From the NCBI GenBank assembly GCA_012103455.1, contig WLWT01000001.1:2714001-2778000 (forward strand): 64,000 bases of DNA, written 5' to 3'. A program made the position numbers and the translations under genes. Under the pieces are notes generated by a model. That model saw only the letters and a list, made by a program, of their open reading frames with translations. It made no database searches and was not told the origin of the DNA. Origin of the DNA: Gammaproteobacteria bacterium (GTDB lineage Bacteria; Pseudomonadota; Gammaproteobacteria; HK1). Below, in pieces: positions 28,001 through 37,285 of this stretch. Position 1 is the first letter of the stretch. Each line of letters opens with the position of its first letter.

Positions 28001-28716
28001 GACAGGTGGTGTTAGACACGGAGACCACGGGGTTGGAGCCAGAGGCGGGACACCGGATCATCGAGATCGGAGCTGTTGAAATGGTTAACCGGCGCCTCAC
28101 CGGCCGTCATTTTCATCAGTATTTAAATCCGCAAAGGGACATCGATCAGGGGGCTTTGGAAGTCCACGGCATTACCCTTGATTTCTTGGCTGACAAACCG
28201 TGTTTTACCGACGTGGCGGGTGAGTTCCTGGAGTTTATCGCTGGCGCGGAACTCATTATTCATAACGCACCTTTCGATGTCGCATTTTTAAACGCGGAAA
28301 TCATCCGTAGCGATCTCGAAGGCGATATCGGCGAGCGCTGCTCGGTATTGGATTCCTTGGCCTTGGCCCGCCAGATGCATCCCGGCCAGCGCAATAGCTT
28401 GGATGCGCTCTGTAAACGGTATGCGGTAGACAACTCACAGCGCGATTTACACGGCGCTTTGCTCGATGCCGAAATCCTGGCTGACGTTTTCCTGGCTATG
28501 ACCGGTGGCCAGACCAGCTTGGCGTTGCTCGACGATGATGAGAATGATTACACCGCGCCTTCGGCCGATGAGCGCCGTCTCCGGCCACTAGGGCAGTTGC
28601 GTGTGGTGCGCGCCGACATGGCGGAATGGGAGGCGCACCGCACCAGGCTGCGCGCCATACACAAGGCTGCTGGTAGCTGCTTATGGTTGGAATTAGTGCC
28701 TGATGAGTGCGCATGA
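27997..28716 (+). CDS. dnaQ: DNA polymerase III epsilon subunit (proofreading exonuclease)
   Basis: 3'-5' exonuclease of the replicative polymerase. 239 residues. Exo I is LDTETTGL, Exo II is [11 protein letters not shown], and Exo III is [15 protein letters not shown] with the DnaQ-type His. The start is a TTG at 27997 that overlaps the rnhA stop (TTGA), with GGGAGGG upstream. The C-terminus after residue about 185 would bind the alpha subunit. In E. coli rnhA and dnaQ are divergent; here they are co-directional and overlapping. Confidence 0.94.
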   Translation: MRQVVLDTETTGLEPEAGHRIIEIGAVEMVNRRLTGRHFHQYLNPQRDIDQGALEVHGITLDFLADKPCFTDVAGEFLEFIAGAELIIHNAPFDVAFLNAEIIRSDLEGDIGERCSVLDSLALARQMHPGQRNSLDALCKRYAVDNSQRDLHGALLDAEILADVFLAMTGGQTSLALLDDDENDYTAPSADERRLRPLGQLRVVRADMAEWEAHRTRLRAIHKAAGSCLWLELVPDECA

Positions 28717-29475
28717 ATGCGAATTTTGGTAAGCAATGACGATGGTTACCTAGCGCCGGGATTGAGGGCGCTGGCCGATGCGCTGTGCAGTGTCGCTGAC
28801 GTCGTTGTGGTTGCCCCTGAACGCAATCGCAGCGGTGCTAGCAACTCACTGACCCTATCGCGGCCGTTACGGGTAAACCGGGCATCGTCGGGATTTTATT
28901 TTGTCGATGGCACCCCGACCGACTGCGTTCATCTAGCCCTGTTCGGGGTGCTTCGCGAGCAGCCCGATCTAGTGGTTTCCGGCATTAATGCCGGCGCTAA
29001 TTTAGGCGATGACGTTATCTATTCAGGAACCGTTGCGGCGGCGATGGAGGGGCGCTTTCTAGGCCTGCCGGCGATTGCCGTGTCTCTTGTGTCGGAACAA
29101 CCCACTCATTATGCGGCGGCGGCGCAGGTGGCGAAGGACATGGTGACCAATCTGTCCGAGAATACGATTCCTGGCGATACTATCTTGAACGTCAATGTCC
29201 CCGATCTACCGTACGGCGAATTAGCCGGGTTTGAAGTGGCGCGGCTAGGCTCGCGCCACCAAGCCGAGCCGGTGATCGCAATGCCCGATCCACGGGGCAA
29301 TGGCTCGGTTTATTGGATTGGGGCGACGGGGGCGGAACACGATGCCGGTCCGGGTACCGATTTTCACGCGGTGCGCGAAGGCAAGGTGGCGGTTACTCCA
29401 TTACATACAGACTTGACCCGAACCACGGCCATGGATTCGGTCACAGCGTGGCTTGAGAGGTTGGCACATCCGTGA
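28717..29475 (+). CDS. surE: 5'/3'-nucleotidase SurE
   Basis: Metal-dependent nucleotidase/exopolyphosphatase important in stationary phase. 252 residues; metal site NDDG with D8 and D9, Ser in [10 protein letters not shown], and Asn in [17 protein letters not shown]. It starts immediately after the dnaQ stop. It heads the classic surE-pcm-nlpD-rpoS order, here joined to rnhA-dnaQ. Confidence 0.96.
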   Translation: MRILVSNDDGYLAPGLRALADALCSVADVVVVAPERNRSGASNSLTLSRPLRVNRASSGFYFVDGTPTDCVHLALFGVLREQPDLVVSGINAGANLGDDVIYSGTVAAAMEGRFLGLPAIAVSLVSEQPTHYAAAAQVAKDMVTNLSENTIPGDTILNVNVPDLPYGELAGFEVARLGSRHQAEPVIAMPDPRGNGSVYWIGATGAEHDAGPGTDFHAVREGKVAVTPLHTDLTRTTAMDSVTAWLERLAHP

Positions 29476-30119
29476 GTGGAAGAGCGGGTATAGGAATGAC
29501 TTCTCAGCGCGCCAGGGATCGGCTCATCGACCGCCTGCGGCAACATGGTATCGGCGATGAGCGGGTGCTGGCCGTGATGGCACAAGTGCCCCGCCATTTG
29601 TTTGTTGACGAGGCGCTTTCCAGTCGCGCTTACGAAGATACGGCACTGCCCATCGGCCATGGGCAAACTATCTCCCAGCCCTATGTGGTGGCGCGCATGA
29701 CTGCGGCCGCCATAGGGGTTAGCGGTACCCCGGACAAAGTATTGGAAATAGGTACGGGGTGTGGGTATCAAACCGCTGTTTTGGCTGAGTTGGCCGAGCG
29801 TGTGTACAGCCTGGAACGTATCGGTGCTTTGCTCGATGGTGCCCGAAGCCGAGTGCGTAGATTGGGTTGCTCCAATGTGGTGTTTCGCGAGGGCGACGGT
29901 TACGCCGGCTGGCAAGATGAGGCGCCTTTTGACGCGATACTGGTGGCGGCGGCGCCTCTTGATGTGCCGGTGGCACTGAAGGAGCAACTGGCCATCGGTG
30001 GCCGGTTGGTCATCCCGGCAGGTCATCGCGAGGGGCAGTCTTTGTTGCTGATCCGCCGGCAAGCCCATGGTTTCACCGAAGAGACACTTGACCGGGTCCG
30101 ATTCGTACCGCTGGTGTGA
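29472..30119 (+). CDS. pcm: Protein-L-isoaspartate O-methyltransferase
   Basis: Repairs isoaspartyl damage using SAM. 215 residues; SAM motif [19 protein letters not shown], the substrate segment [17 protein letters not shown], and post-motif [10 protein letters not shown]. The start is GTG 29472 overlapping the surE stop as GTGA; ATG 29496 is an alternative. Confidence 0.95.
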   Translation: MSGRAGIGMTSQRARDRLIDRLRQHGIGDERVLAVMAQVPRHLFVDEALSSRAYEDTALPIGHGQTISQPYVVARMTAAAIGVSGTPDKVLEIGTGCGYQTAVLAELAERVYSLERIGALLDGARSRVRRLGCSNVVFREGDGYAGWQDEAPFDAILVAAAPLDVPVALKEQLAIGGRLVIPAGHREGQSLLLIRRQAHGFTEETLDRVRFVPLV

Positions 30120-30949
30120 ACAAGCCACCGATGACAAGAATCGCTGCCGCAATGAGCGTCGTATCCGCTCTAGCGTTGGTGGCCGCAGGTTGTACCTCGG
30201 GGCTACCTATTCAGGCGCCGGTGGATGGCGAGGAGTTTGCCGGAGCCGATTCGCGGGTGGTGCAGCCAGTCACTGGGGCCGATGGCGTGAGGACGCGCAT
30301 TCACCGGGTAAAGCGTGGCGATACCTTGTACGCCATCGCTTGGCGCTATGGCCTTGATTACAAGGAACTCGCCAGATGGAACGGTATAGGCGCGCCTTAC
30401 ACTATCTACCCCGATCAGCCGCTTCTTCTCTCCGATACCGGCATCGATTGGCCTCAACATCGATCGCAAGGCGGCGCGCTGGCCAAGTCAGGGCAGCGTT
30501 CACCGCCGCGTTCGCCAGCGGCGAATGCCGCGAAGCGGGCCAAGCCGGTGGCGCCGCGTTCCCGTGGGAATGCGCCGATGAGTCAGTGGATGTGGCCCAC
30601 CAAGGGGCGGATCGTCAAGACGTTCAAAGGGACCAAGAGGACCGGAATAGATATCGCCGGCAAGCGCGGTCAGGACGTGCTCGCGGCGGCCGATGGACGT
30701 GTTGTTTACAGCGGGAGTGGACTTCGTGGATATGGTCAGCTTATTATAGTGAAACATAATAAAAGATTCCTAAGTGCATACGCACACAATAAAAAGCTAC
30801 ACGTCACCGAAGGTGATGAAGTAGTTAGGGGCCAACGGATCGCGGAGATGGGAGACACCGATAGTGATCGGGTCAAACTCCATTTCGAGATACGCCGTGA
30901 TGGCAAACCGGTGGATCCCATCTCCTACTTGCCCCTAAAACCCGGGTAG
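30116..30949 (+). CDS. nlpD: NlpD-type lipoprotein (LysM plus LytM/M23 domain)
   Basis: Outer-membrane lipoprotein that activates the cell-separation amidase AmiC. Lipobox LVAAGC ends the signal. A LysM domain ([20 protein letters not shown]) is followed by a Pro/Arg/Lys-rich linker and a LytM domain ([19 protein letters not shown] ... KLHFEIR). The first His of the M23 zinc site is missing (GIDIAG where GHxxxD is active), as in other NlpD proteins, so it is a regulator and not a peptidase. GTG 30116 overlaps the pcm stop; ATG 30131 is an alternative. A notably AT-rich patch at 30740-30795 may hold a promoter for rpoS. Confidence 0.93.
   Translation: MNKPPMTRIAAAMSVVSALALVAAGCTSGLPIQAPVDGEEFAGADSRVVQPVTGADGVRTRIHRVKRGDTLYAIAWRYGLDYKELARWNGIGAPYTIYPDQPLLLSDTGIDWPQHRSQGGALAKSGQRSPPRSPAANAAKRAKPVAPRSRGNAPMSQWMWPTKGRIVKTFKGTKRTGIDIAGKRGQDVLAAADGRVVYSGSGLRGYGQLIIVKHNKRFLSAYAHNKKLHVTEGDEVVRGQRIAEMGDTDSDRVKLHFEIRRDGKPVDPISYLPLKPG
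30718..30747 (+). promoter_or_regulatory. Possible rpoS promoter inside nlpD
   Basis: TGGACT at 30718 and TATTAT at 30742, 18 bp apart, at the edge of an AT-rich patch unlike the rest of nlpD. In E. coli the main rpoS promoter also lies within nlpD. The match to consensus is moderate. Confidence 0.3.
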
Positions 30950-30958
30950 GAGATAACT

Positions 30959-31933
30959 ATGTCGAGCGCGAGCCCGTTCACATCCCGTGTAGACGATGTT
31001 GCTGAGGAATCGGATCATGGGCGGGATTTTCCGCCCCCCTTGGACCCAGTCGATGAACCGGCGCCCAATGTGCGGTTCTCACCCGCAGAGACGGCGGAAC
31101 GTGAGCTAGACGCCACCCGGCTCTACCTCAATGAGATCGGCTACGCCTCCTTACTCAGCGCCGAGGAAGAGGTGTATTTCGCCCGGCGGGCATTGCGTGG
31201 CGAAATGGCCGCGCGCCAGCGCATGATCGAAAGCAACTTACGGTTAGTGGTCAAGATAGCGCGCCGCTACATGAACCGTGGACTGGCCCTGCTAGACCTG
31301 ATCGAGGAGGGTAATCTTGGACTGATACGCGCGGTTGAGAAGTTCGATCCGGAGCGGGGATTTCGTTTTTCCACCTACGCCACATGGTGGATCCGGCAAA
31401 CGATTGAACGGGCGCTGATGAATCAGACGCGCACCATCCGCTTGCCGATTCATGTGGTTAAAGAGATCAATGTTTGTCTGCGCGCCGCCCGGCGCTTAGC
31501 TCAGCGTTTGGATAAAGAGCCAAGCGTGGAGGATGTGGCGACGGAGCTTGACCGGCCGCTCGAGGAAGTCAAGCGTATGCTCGGATTAAACGAGCGCATA
31601 GCCTCTGTGGATATGCCCCGTTCGGGTGATTCGGAGCGCTCGCTTTTAGATTCGATTCCCGATGAATACAACGTTGATCCCTGCGAGACGTTGCAAGAAG
31701 AGTGCATTCATTCCCACATGGAAAGTTGGCTGGATCAGTTGAGTGAAAAGCAGCGCGCCGTGGTGGAGCGCCGTTTTGGTTTGTATGGGCGAGAAATTTC
31801 TACCCTTGATCAGGTCGGCAACGAGCTTGGCGTAACCCGGGAGCGGGTGCGTCAAATTCAAATTGAAGCGCTCAAGCGGATGCGCGAGATGCTCGAGCGT
31901 GAAGGTTTTTCTATGGAGACCGTTTTCGGTTAG
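30959..31933 (+). CDS. rpoS: RNA polymerase sigma factor RpoS
   Basis: Stationary-phase and stress sigma factor, 324 residues. Region 1.2 is [20 protein letters not shown]; region 2 ([39 protein letters not shown]) binds the -10 element; region 3 follows; region 4.2 ends with [20 protein letters not shown]. The lack of region 1.1 and its place after nlpD separate it from RpoD. GGAG precedes the ATG. Confidence 0.96.
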   Translation: MSSASPFTSRVDDVAEESDHGRDFPPPLDPVDEPAPNVRFSPAETAERELDATRLYLNEIGYASLLSAEEEVYFARRALRGEMAARQRMIESNLRLVVKIARRYMNRGLALLDLIEEGNLGLIRAVEKFDPERGFRFSTYATWWIRQTIERALMNQTRTIRLPIHVVKEINVCLRAARRLAQRLDKEPSVEDVATELDRPLEEVKRMLGLNERIASVDMPRSGDSERSLLDSIPDEYNVDPCETLQEECIHSHMESWLDQLSEKQRAVVERRFGLYGREISTLDQVGNELGVTRERVRQIQIEALKRMREMLEREGFSMETVFG

Positions 31934-31947
31934 CTCCGCTTGGCGTA

Positions 31948-32319
31948 TCAAGTCGGCGCGAGTACCGCCGCGATGACACGGCGTTCTTCGCCGATGAGGA
32001 TATTGAACGTTCTACAAGCCGCCGCTGTGTCCATGATTTCAAATCCGAGTTCACTGGCGTACAAAAACGCCAGTTGGTCCACAGCCGGAAATTGTTGACG
32101 TGCGCCGGTGCCGATCAGCATTATCTCCGGCTTGAGATCCAAATAAGTTTGCAAGCTTTGCCGACTGATATCGTCTACGGTGAGTGCCGCCCAAGGTTGG
32201 GGAGCGGTATCGGCTTGAATAATTAATGATCCTGGATAGGTGGTTTCGTTAACTGCGATGCCGGCCGGTGAATAGCTGGTGATGCGAAATCTGGCGCTGT
32301 TGTCTAAGTGCAGTTTCAT
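31948..32319 (-). CDS. Mth938-like (DUF498) domain protein
   Basis: The 123-residue single-domain protein belongs to the family of human NDUFAF3 and archaeal Mth938: residues 40-70 contain DLKPEIMLIGTGARQQFP, the family hallmark, followed by a Rossmann-like end (AACRTFNILIGEERRVIAAVLAPT). Bacterial members have no firmly known role. It converges with rpoS, 14 bp away. Confidence 0.85.
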   Translation of the reverse strand: MKLHLDNSARFRITSYSPAGIAVNETTYPGSLIIQADTAPQPWAALTVDDISRQSLQTYLDLKPEIMLIGTGARQQFPAVDQLAFLYASELGFEIMDTAAACRTFNILIGEERRVIAAVLAPT

Positions 32320-32478
32320 AAACCTTATGTTAACGCTGAGCCATGGGTGGCTGCCACGGCGGGTTCGAAGTTCATAGCCGCCGCCGCTTGTAGCTTTTCC
32401 GGCTTAAGCTGACGCCGCCAAATTTCTGGCGGTGTTAGTTCTCAATGCGGTCGATCGGGCCGTAGCGGTGCTGTTCGG

Positions 32479-32507
32479 TTGACCTCGGCCGAGGATTGAC
32501 ATAAAAC
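32479..32507 (+). promoter_or_regulatory. Possible rppH promoter
   Basis: TTGACC at 32479-32484 and TAAAAC at 32502-32507 with a 17-bp spacer, about 50 bp upstream of the rppH start. The -10 is weak. A second TTGACA at 32496 has no suitable -10 downstream. Confidence 0.3.
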
Positions 32508-32555
32508 CGTCATATCGCGCGCCCATGGAGGTGCCTTAAGCCTGGGGAAAGGGTC

Positions 32556-33122
32556 GTGATTGACTCGGATGGTTTTCGCCTGAATGTCGGTATCATCGTC
32601 AGTGATGGTGACGATAAGGTGCTGTGGGCGCGCCGGGTTGGGCAGGATTCGTGGCAGTTTCCTCAGGGTGGGATCAAAGCAGATGAAGCGCCGCAGGAAG
32701 CCTTATTCAGGGAACTCTACGAGGAACTGGGGCTGGAGCCCGCCTGTGTCGAGGTGGTCGGCTGCACCCGCCAGTGGTTAAAGTACACATTACCTTCGCG
32801 GTACGTACGCAAGAACTGTACGCCCCAGTGTATCGGGCAAAAACAGATGTGGTTTTTGCTGCGCATGGTGGGTGGTGAGGACAGTGTATGTTTGGACCAC
32901 GACATAAAACCGGAATTCGACACCTGGCGGTGGGTGCACTACTGGTGGCCGCCGCGCGAAGTCATTTTCTTCAAGCGCCGGGTATATTGGCAAGCGCTTA
33001 GGGAGTTGGCGCCCCTACTAGGCCCGCCGGTTACGTCCACCACGCCTAAGCGGCCACGCCCGAACAGGTATCGCCGCACCGGGCGCAAGCGCCAGGGTCA
33101 GAAGGCGGCAGCCGCCGGTTAG
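32556..33122 (+). CDS. rppH: RNA pyrophosphohydrolase
   Basis: Removes pyrophosphate from 5' ends of mRNA, which triggers decay by RNase E. 188 residues. The Nudix box is complete: [17 protein letters not shown] followed by YEELGL. The N-terminal [13 protein letters not shown] and WQFPQGG are typical of RppH. The C-terminus is a long basic tail ([19 protein letters not shown]). GTG 32556 is preceded by GGGGAAAGG. Confidence 0.95.
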   Translation: MIDSDGFRLNVGIIVSDGDDKVLWARRVGQDSWQFPQGGIKADEAPQEALFRELYEELGLEPACVEVVGCTRQWLKYTLPSRYVRKNCTPQCIGQKQMWFLLRMVGGEDSVCLDHDIKPEFDTWRWVHYWWPPREVIFFKRRVYWQALRELAPLLGPPVTSTTPKRPRPNRYRRTGRKRQGQKAAAAG

Positions 33123-33225
33123 TATCCGCACTAGCCGAATCGCCTCCACCCCAATCGATCTTCAACTAAATCGTCCCCCGCTCTTCTGTCTACTTCTGTG
33201 TTCTTGTCCGGCGAGATGGCCTCAA

Positions 33226-33366
33226 GGGCGCCTCTAAAAATAGTCATTGTTTCGTGAGTGCAAGGAAGCACCGCGCGCAGAACCGCAGTGTATAGGTGAT
33301 ACCTGAGGATTCGAGCACGGAGCTGACGCCGCAATCGCGGAAAAAGTGCATTTTTTTAAGGTGCCC
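33226..33366 (-). repeat. Dispersed MITE-like element, copy 4, after rppH
   Basis: Complete 141-bp copy flanked by TCAA on both sides (33222-33225 and 33367-33370), an exact 4-bp duplication. It lies in the 317-bp gap between rppH and the aminotransferase; no gene is cut. The rest of the gap holds nothing recognisable. Confidence 0.93.
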
Positions 33367-33439
33367 TCAAGGGTCACCGCTACCGATGGCCCTTAGCCTC
33401 GGCGATAATGCGGCGATGCTAGGTCAGCTTTGAATAATC

Positions 33440-34711
33440 ATGATTTCACAACAACCATCCTTAACCGAACGTGCTAGACGTGTACTGCCGGCCGGCGGCC
33501 TAGGTAATTTTCCGCCGGACTTCTTTGTGCGCGAAGGGAAGGGCGCGCGGATAAAAGACGTCAACGGCGTTGAGTACGTGGATTTTTTGCTGGGTTCCGG
33601 GCCGCTGCTGATAGGGCACGGTCATCCGAAGGTGTTGGCGGCGGTGAACGAGCAAATTCCATTAGGCACGACTTTTTTTGCTAACAATGAACACTGCGTA
33701 GCTTTGGCCGAAGCCATCGTCGAGGCCACGCCGTGCGCGGATCAGGTGCGTTTCGTCAGCTCCGGTTCCGAAGCTTCGCTCTATGCTATGCGTTTGGCCA
33801 GGGCCCATAGAAAGCGCGATAAGTTACTCAAGTTCGAAGGCGGCTATCACGGTATGAGTGATTATTCGTTGCACAGCCTCGCGCCTACGCAGCTTGCGAA
33901 TTTTCCTTTACCGGTGGCCGATTCAGCCGGTATTCCAGAGCACGTTGGCGAGGATATGATCATCGCGCCGTTCAATGATGTTGAAGCGGCGGTGAGCCTT
34001 ATCCGGGAAAATGCGGCAGAGTTGGCAGGCGTTATCGTCGAGCCGATGCAGCGGCTTATTCCACCCGAGCCCGGTTTTTTACAGTCGCTTCGGGATATCA
34101 CCACGGAACTCGGTTTGGTGCTGATCTTCGATGAAGTCGTGACTGGTTTTCGCATGGGGTATGCGAGCGGCCAAGGTTATTACGGCGTGACCCCCGACAT
34201 CTGCTCGCTGGGCAAAGTCATCGGCGGTGGTTTTTCGCTGGCGGCCATTGCCGGCCGTAGGGAAATCATGGCGCACTTCGATGCCGACGCTGTGGCGCCG
34301 GAAGATTTTACCCTGCAGATCGGAACATTGAGCGGCAACCCGGTGGCATCCGTGGCCGGCTTGGCGACGTTGAACGTGTTGCGCAGGCCAGGCACTTTCG
34401 ACCGGCTTTTTCAAATCGGTGAGCGCTTGATGAGCGGCCTTCGCGCCGCTCTGGCCGATGCGGGTGTGGCCGCCCAGGTGGTGGGTGAGGCACCGATGTT
34501 CGACGTTGTATTCACCGAGCGTGAAGTGCGCAATTACCGCGATGTATTGGCCGCTGATGCCGGCCAACTCGCGCTTTTTAATCAAGTCATGCGCGCGCAC
34601 GGCATCTTGAAGAGCGCCGGCAAACACTACGTGTCGGTGGCATTGGAAGAGCGTGATATCGAGCAAACCCTGTGCGCCTACCAGGCAGCGGCAAAAGCAG
34701 TTGCCGCTTAG
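33440..34711 (+). CDS. Class III PLP aminotransferase, glutamate-1-semialdehyde aminomutase-like
   Basis: 423-residue cytoplasmic PLP enzyme. PLP-contact regions are FVSSGSEASLYAMRLARAHR, FEGGYHGMSDY, LVLIFDEVVTGFR, and the Schiff-base Lys in CSLGKVIGGGFSLAAIAG. The pattern is closest to HemL-type aminomutases and their catabolic relatives. HemL proper is shared by almost all bacteria and has other neighbours, so a catabolic transaminase is more likely. The start follows an element copy by 73 bp. Confidence 0.85.
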   Translation: MISQQPSLTERARRVLPAGGLGNFPPDFFVREGKGARIKDVNGVEYVDFLLGSGPLLIGHGHPKVLAAVNEQIPLGTTFFANNEHCVALAEAIVEATPCADQVRFVSSGSEASLYAMRLARAHRKRDKLLKFEGGYHGMSDYSLHSLAPTQLANFPLPVADSAGIPEHVGEDMIIAPFNDVEAAVSLIRENAAELAGVIVEPMQRLIPPEPGFLQSLRDITTELGLVLIFDEVVTGFRMGYASGQGYYGVTPDICSLGKVIGGGFSLAAIAGRREIMAHFDADAVAPEDFTLQIGTLSGNPVASVAGLATLNVLRRPGTFDRLFQIGERLMSGLRAALADAGVAAQVVGEAPMFDVVFTEREVRNYRDVLAADAGQLALFNQVMRAHGILKSAGKHYVSVALEERDIEQTLCAYQAAAKAVAA

Positions 34712-34738
34712 TGGGTCTTAGCTTAGTGGATCTGCACA

Positions 34739-37096
34739 GTGGCGGAACAACCGATGTCTGAAGCCCTCCCGGCGCCGGCTGATGCCAATATGCGCCGGCA
34801 TTCATCCCATTGGGGCGCGTTTAACGCCTATGTGCAAGATGGCCGTCTGGTGCGGGTAGAGCCGTTTGAATCCGATCCATCCCCTTCCTCTATTTCCCGC
34901 GCCGTGCCCGCAGCGGTTTATGCTGGCACCCGGGTAGCCGAGCCGTGTGTACGCCGTTCTTGGCTGGAGCAAGGTCCTGGCGCCCGGACCCAGTTGCGGG
35001 GGGCCGAGGCTTTTGTGCGCGTGTCCTGGGACGAGGCGCTGGATCGGGTAGCTGCCGAGTTGCAGCGGGTGCATGGTAATTGCGGCAAGGACGCCATCTT
35101 TGGTGGCTCCTACGGCTGGTCCAGCGCGGGCCGGTTTCATCATGCGAAGACCTTGTTGCAGCGCTTTTTGGGGCAACTGGGCGGATATGTCGATCAGATC
35201 CATACCTATTCGAATGCGGCCGGGCACGCTATCTTGCCGTATATATTCGGCGACAAAGGGTTAGGCCGTGGCCCTTTCACCTCCTGGGACAGCATCTGCG
35301 AGCACACCGATCTCTTTGTCTCGTTCGGGGGCCTGGGACTGAAAAATACCCAGGTAGAACCTGGCGGCATGGGCGAGCACAGCACCCACAAATGGCTGCC
35401 GCGCCTGCGCCAAAGCGGTGTAAAGGTGATCAGCCTCACCCCTGTACGCGACGACACCGCGCAAGCCCTCGATGCCCAATGGCTGAGTCCGAGGCCGAAT
35501 ACAGATGTGGCTTTGATGCTGGGCCTCGCCCATACCTGGTTATCGGAGGGGCTGCACGATGCGGCCTTCTTGCGTACCCATGCCGAGGGGTTCGAGCGTT
35601 TCGCCCGTTACCTCGAGGGCCATGAGGACGGTGTGGTCAAAGACGCGAGGTGGGCGGCCAACATCACTGAGTTGGACGCCGCAACTATCGTGGCCCTGGC
35701 CCGGCGCATGGACTCCGGGCGCACCATGATCGGTGTGGCTTACGCGCTACAGCGGGCCGAACACGGTGAACAAGCTTATTGGATGGCCGCTACCCTGGCC
35801 GCTATGTTGGGGCAGATCGGTTTGCCGGGCGGCGGTTGCGGTTTCGGTTACGGCAGCATGAACGGCTACGGCAATCCGGTGCGCCGCTTCCCCGTGCCGG
35901 TGATGTTGCGCGGACCGAACCCGTCCAACGCTTTCATTCCGGTAGCCCGCGTCGCCGACATGCTGCTCCATCCAGGTGAGCGCTATGAGTTCGACGGGAT
36001 GACGCGCACCTATCCGGACGTCGAATTGGTGTACTGGTGCGGCGGTAACCCGTTTCATCATCACCAAGATCTCAACCGTTTGGTGCGCGCCTGGCAGCGC
36101 CCGCAAACCATTGTGGTCAATGAGATCTGGTGGACGGCGACGGCGAAGTATGCCGACATCGTGTTGCCGGCAACGACCACCTTGGAGCGCAATGATATAG
36201 GGGCCAGTTCGCGCGATCGCTTCATCATGGCCATGCAAAAAGCCATAGAGCCGGTGGGCCAGGCCCGGCCCGACTACGCTATCTTCTCGGCTTTAGCCGC
36301 GCGCTTGGGATTCCATGATCGGTTCACCGAGGGGCGGGACGAAGCGCAGTGGTTACGGCATCTGTATGCCGTCTCCCGCCAACAGGCGGCGCGGCATCGG
36401 ATCGAGTTGCCGGACTTCGATGAGTTCTGGCGCCGGGGATATGTGGAAGTACCCGAGCCCGATGAGCCTTACATCGCATTCGAGGCTTTTCGCCTAGATC
36501 CTGAGGCCAACCCATTGAAAACCCCTTCGGGGAAAGTCGAGATCTACTCTGGGCGGATCCGCGGCTACGGGTACGATGATTGCCCTGGGCATCCTAAGTG
36601 GATGGAACCGCGCGAATGGCTGGGCGGTTCATTGGCCAGCGAGTTTGCACTGCATATGATTTCCAATCAGCCAGTCACCAAGCTACACGGACAGATGGAC
36701 GACGGCCCCGTGTCCCGCGCCGGTAAGCGCGCGGGCCGCGAGCCCATCGAAATGCATCCCGAGGACGCCAAGGCGCGGGGTATCGACGACGGCCAAGTGG
36801 TACGGGTGTTCAACGGCCGCGGGGCGATGCTGGCCTGTGCCACGGTCTCGGATGGTATCCGCCAAGGGGTGGTGCGGGTATCCACCGGCGCCTGGTACGA
36901 CCCGGCCGAGCCCGGCCAGCCTGGCGCGCTGGACAAACACGGTAACCCCAATGTGCTCACACGGGATGCGGGCACCTCGCAGTTGGCGCAAGGTCCGATC
37001 GCCCACAGTGCCCTGGTGGAAGTCGAGCCATACGAAGGCGAGCTACCGCCCGTGAGCGCCCATGAGGCACCGCTTATAGAGGACCGTCCACAGTAG
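34739..37096 (+). CDS. Molybdopterin oxidoreductase of the BisC/TorA/DMSO reductase group
   Basis: 785-residue bis-MGD molybdoenzyme. GGSYGWSSAGRFHHAKTLLQ is the segment with the Ser ligand to molybdenum seen in TMAO, DMSO and biotin-sulfoxide reductases. WDEALDRVAAELQRVH and the C-terminal molydopterin-dinucleotide domain (MHPEDAKARGIDDGQVVRVF) fit. There is no Tat signal and no Fe-S cysteine set at the N-terminus, so it is a cytoplasmic BisC-like enzyme; the substrate could be a methionine or biotin sulfoxide, or another S- or N-oxide. GTG 34739 starts the frame; ATG 34754 is an alternative. It follows the aminotransferase by 27 bp. Confidence 0.88.
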   Translation: MAEQPMSEALPAPADANMRRHSSHWGAFNAYVQDGRLVRVEPFESDPSPSSISRAVPAAVYAGTRVAEPCVRRSWLEQGPGARTQLRGAEAFVRVSWDEALDRVAAELQRVHGNCGKDAIFGGSYGWSSAGRFHHAKTLLQRFLGQLGGYVDQIHTYSNAAGHAILPYIFGDKGLGRGPFTSWDSICEHTDLFVSFGGLGLKNTQVEPGGMGEHSTHKWLPRLRQSGVKVISLTPVRDDTAQALDAQWLSPRPNTDVALMLGLAHTWLSEGLHDAAFLRTHAEGFERFARYLEGHEDGVVKDARWAANITELDAATIVALARRMDSGRTMIGVAYALQRAEHGEQAYWMAATLAAMLGQIGLPGGGCGFGYGSMNGYGNPVRRFPVPVMLRGPNPSNAFIPVARVADMLLHPGERYEFDGMTRTYPDVELVYWCGGNPFHHHQDLNRLVRAWQRPQTIVVNEIWWTATAKYADIVLPATTTLERNDIGASSRDRFIMAMQKAIEPVGQARPDYAIFSALAARLGFHDRFTEGRDEAQWLRHLYAVSRQQAARHRIELPDFDEFWRRGYVEVPEPDEPYIAFEAFRLDPEANPLKTPSGKVEIYSGRIRGYGYDDCPGHPKWMEPREWLGGSLASEFALHMISNQPVTKLHGQMDDGPVSRAGKRAGREPIEMHPEDAKARGIDDGQVVRVFNGRGAMLACATVSDGIRQGVVRVSTGAWYDPAEPGQPGALDKHGNPNVLTRDAGTSQLAQGPIAHSALVEVEPYEGELPPVSAHEAPLIEDRPQ

Positions 37097-37130
37097 TGAG
37101 CGCGCGTAGTGGAAACCGCCATGGACTTTG

Positions 37131-37271
37131 GGGCACCTCTAACAATGCACTTTTCCGCGATGGCGGCGTCAGCGCCGTGCTCGAATCCTCATGTATCACC
37201 TATACACTGCGGTTGCGCGCGCGGTGTGCTTCCTTGCACTCACGAAACAATGACTATTTTTAGAGCTGCCC
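37131..37271 (+). repeat. Dispersed MITE-like element, copy 5, at the RND adaptor start
   Basis: Complete 141-bp copy, GGGCACCTCTAACAATGC at the left and ACTATTTTTAGAGCTGCCC at the right. Flanks are TTTG and TTTA, an imperfect 4-bp duplication. Its TTGCAC end lies 14 bp upstream of the adaptor's start codon, and the adaptor's reading frame is open into it. Confidence 0.9.
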
Positions 37272-37285
37272 TTTATGGAAGCCGT

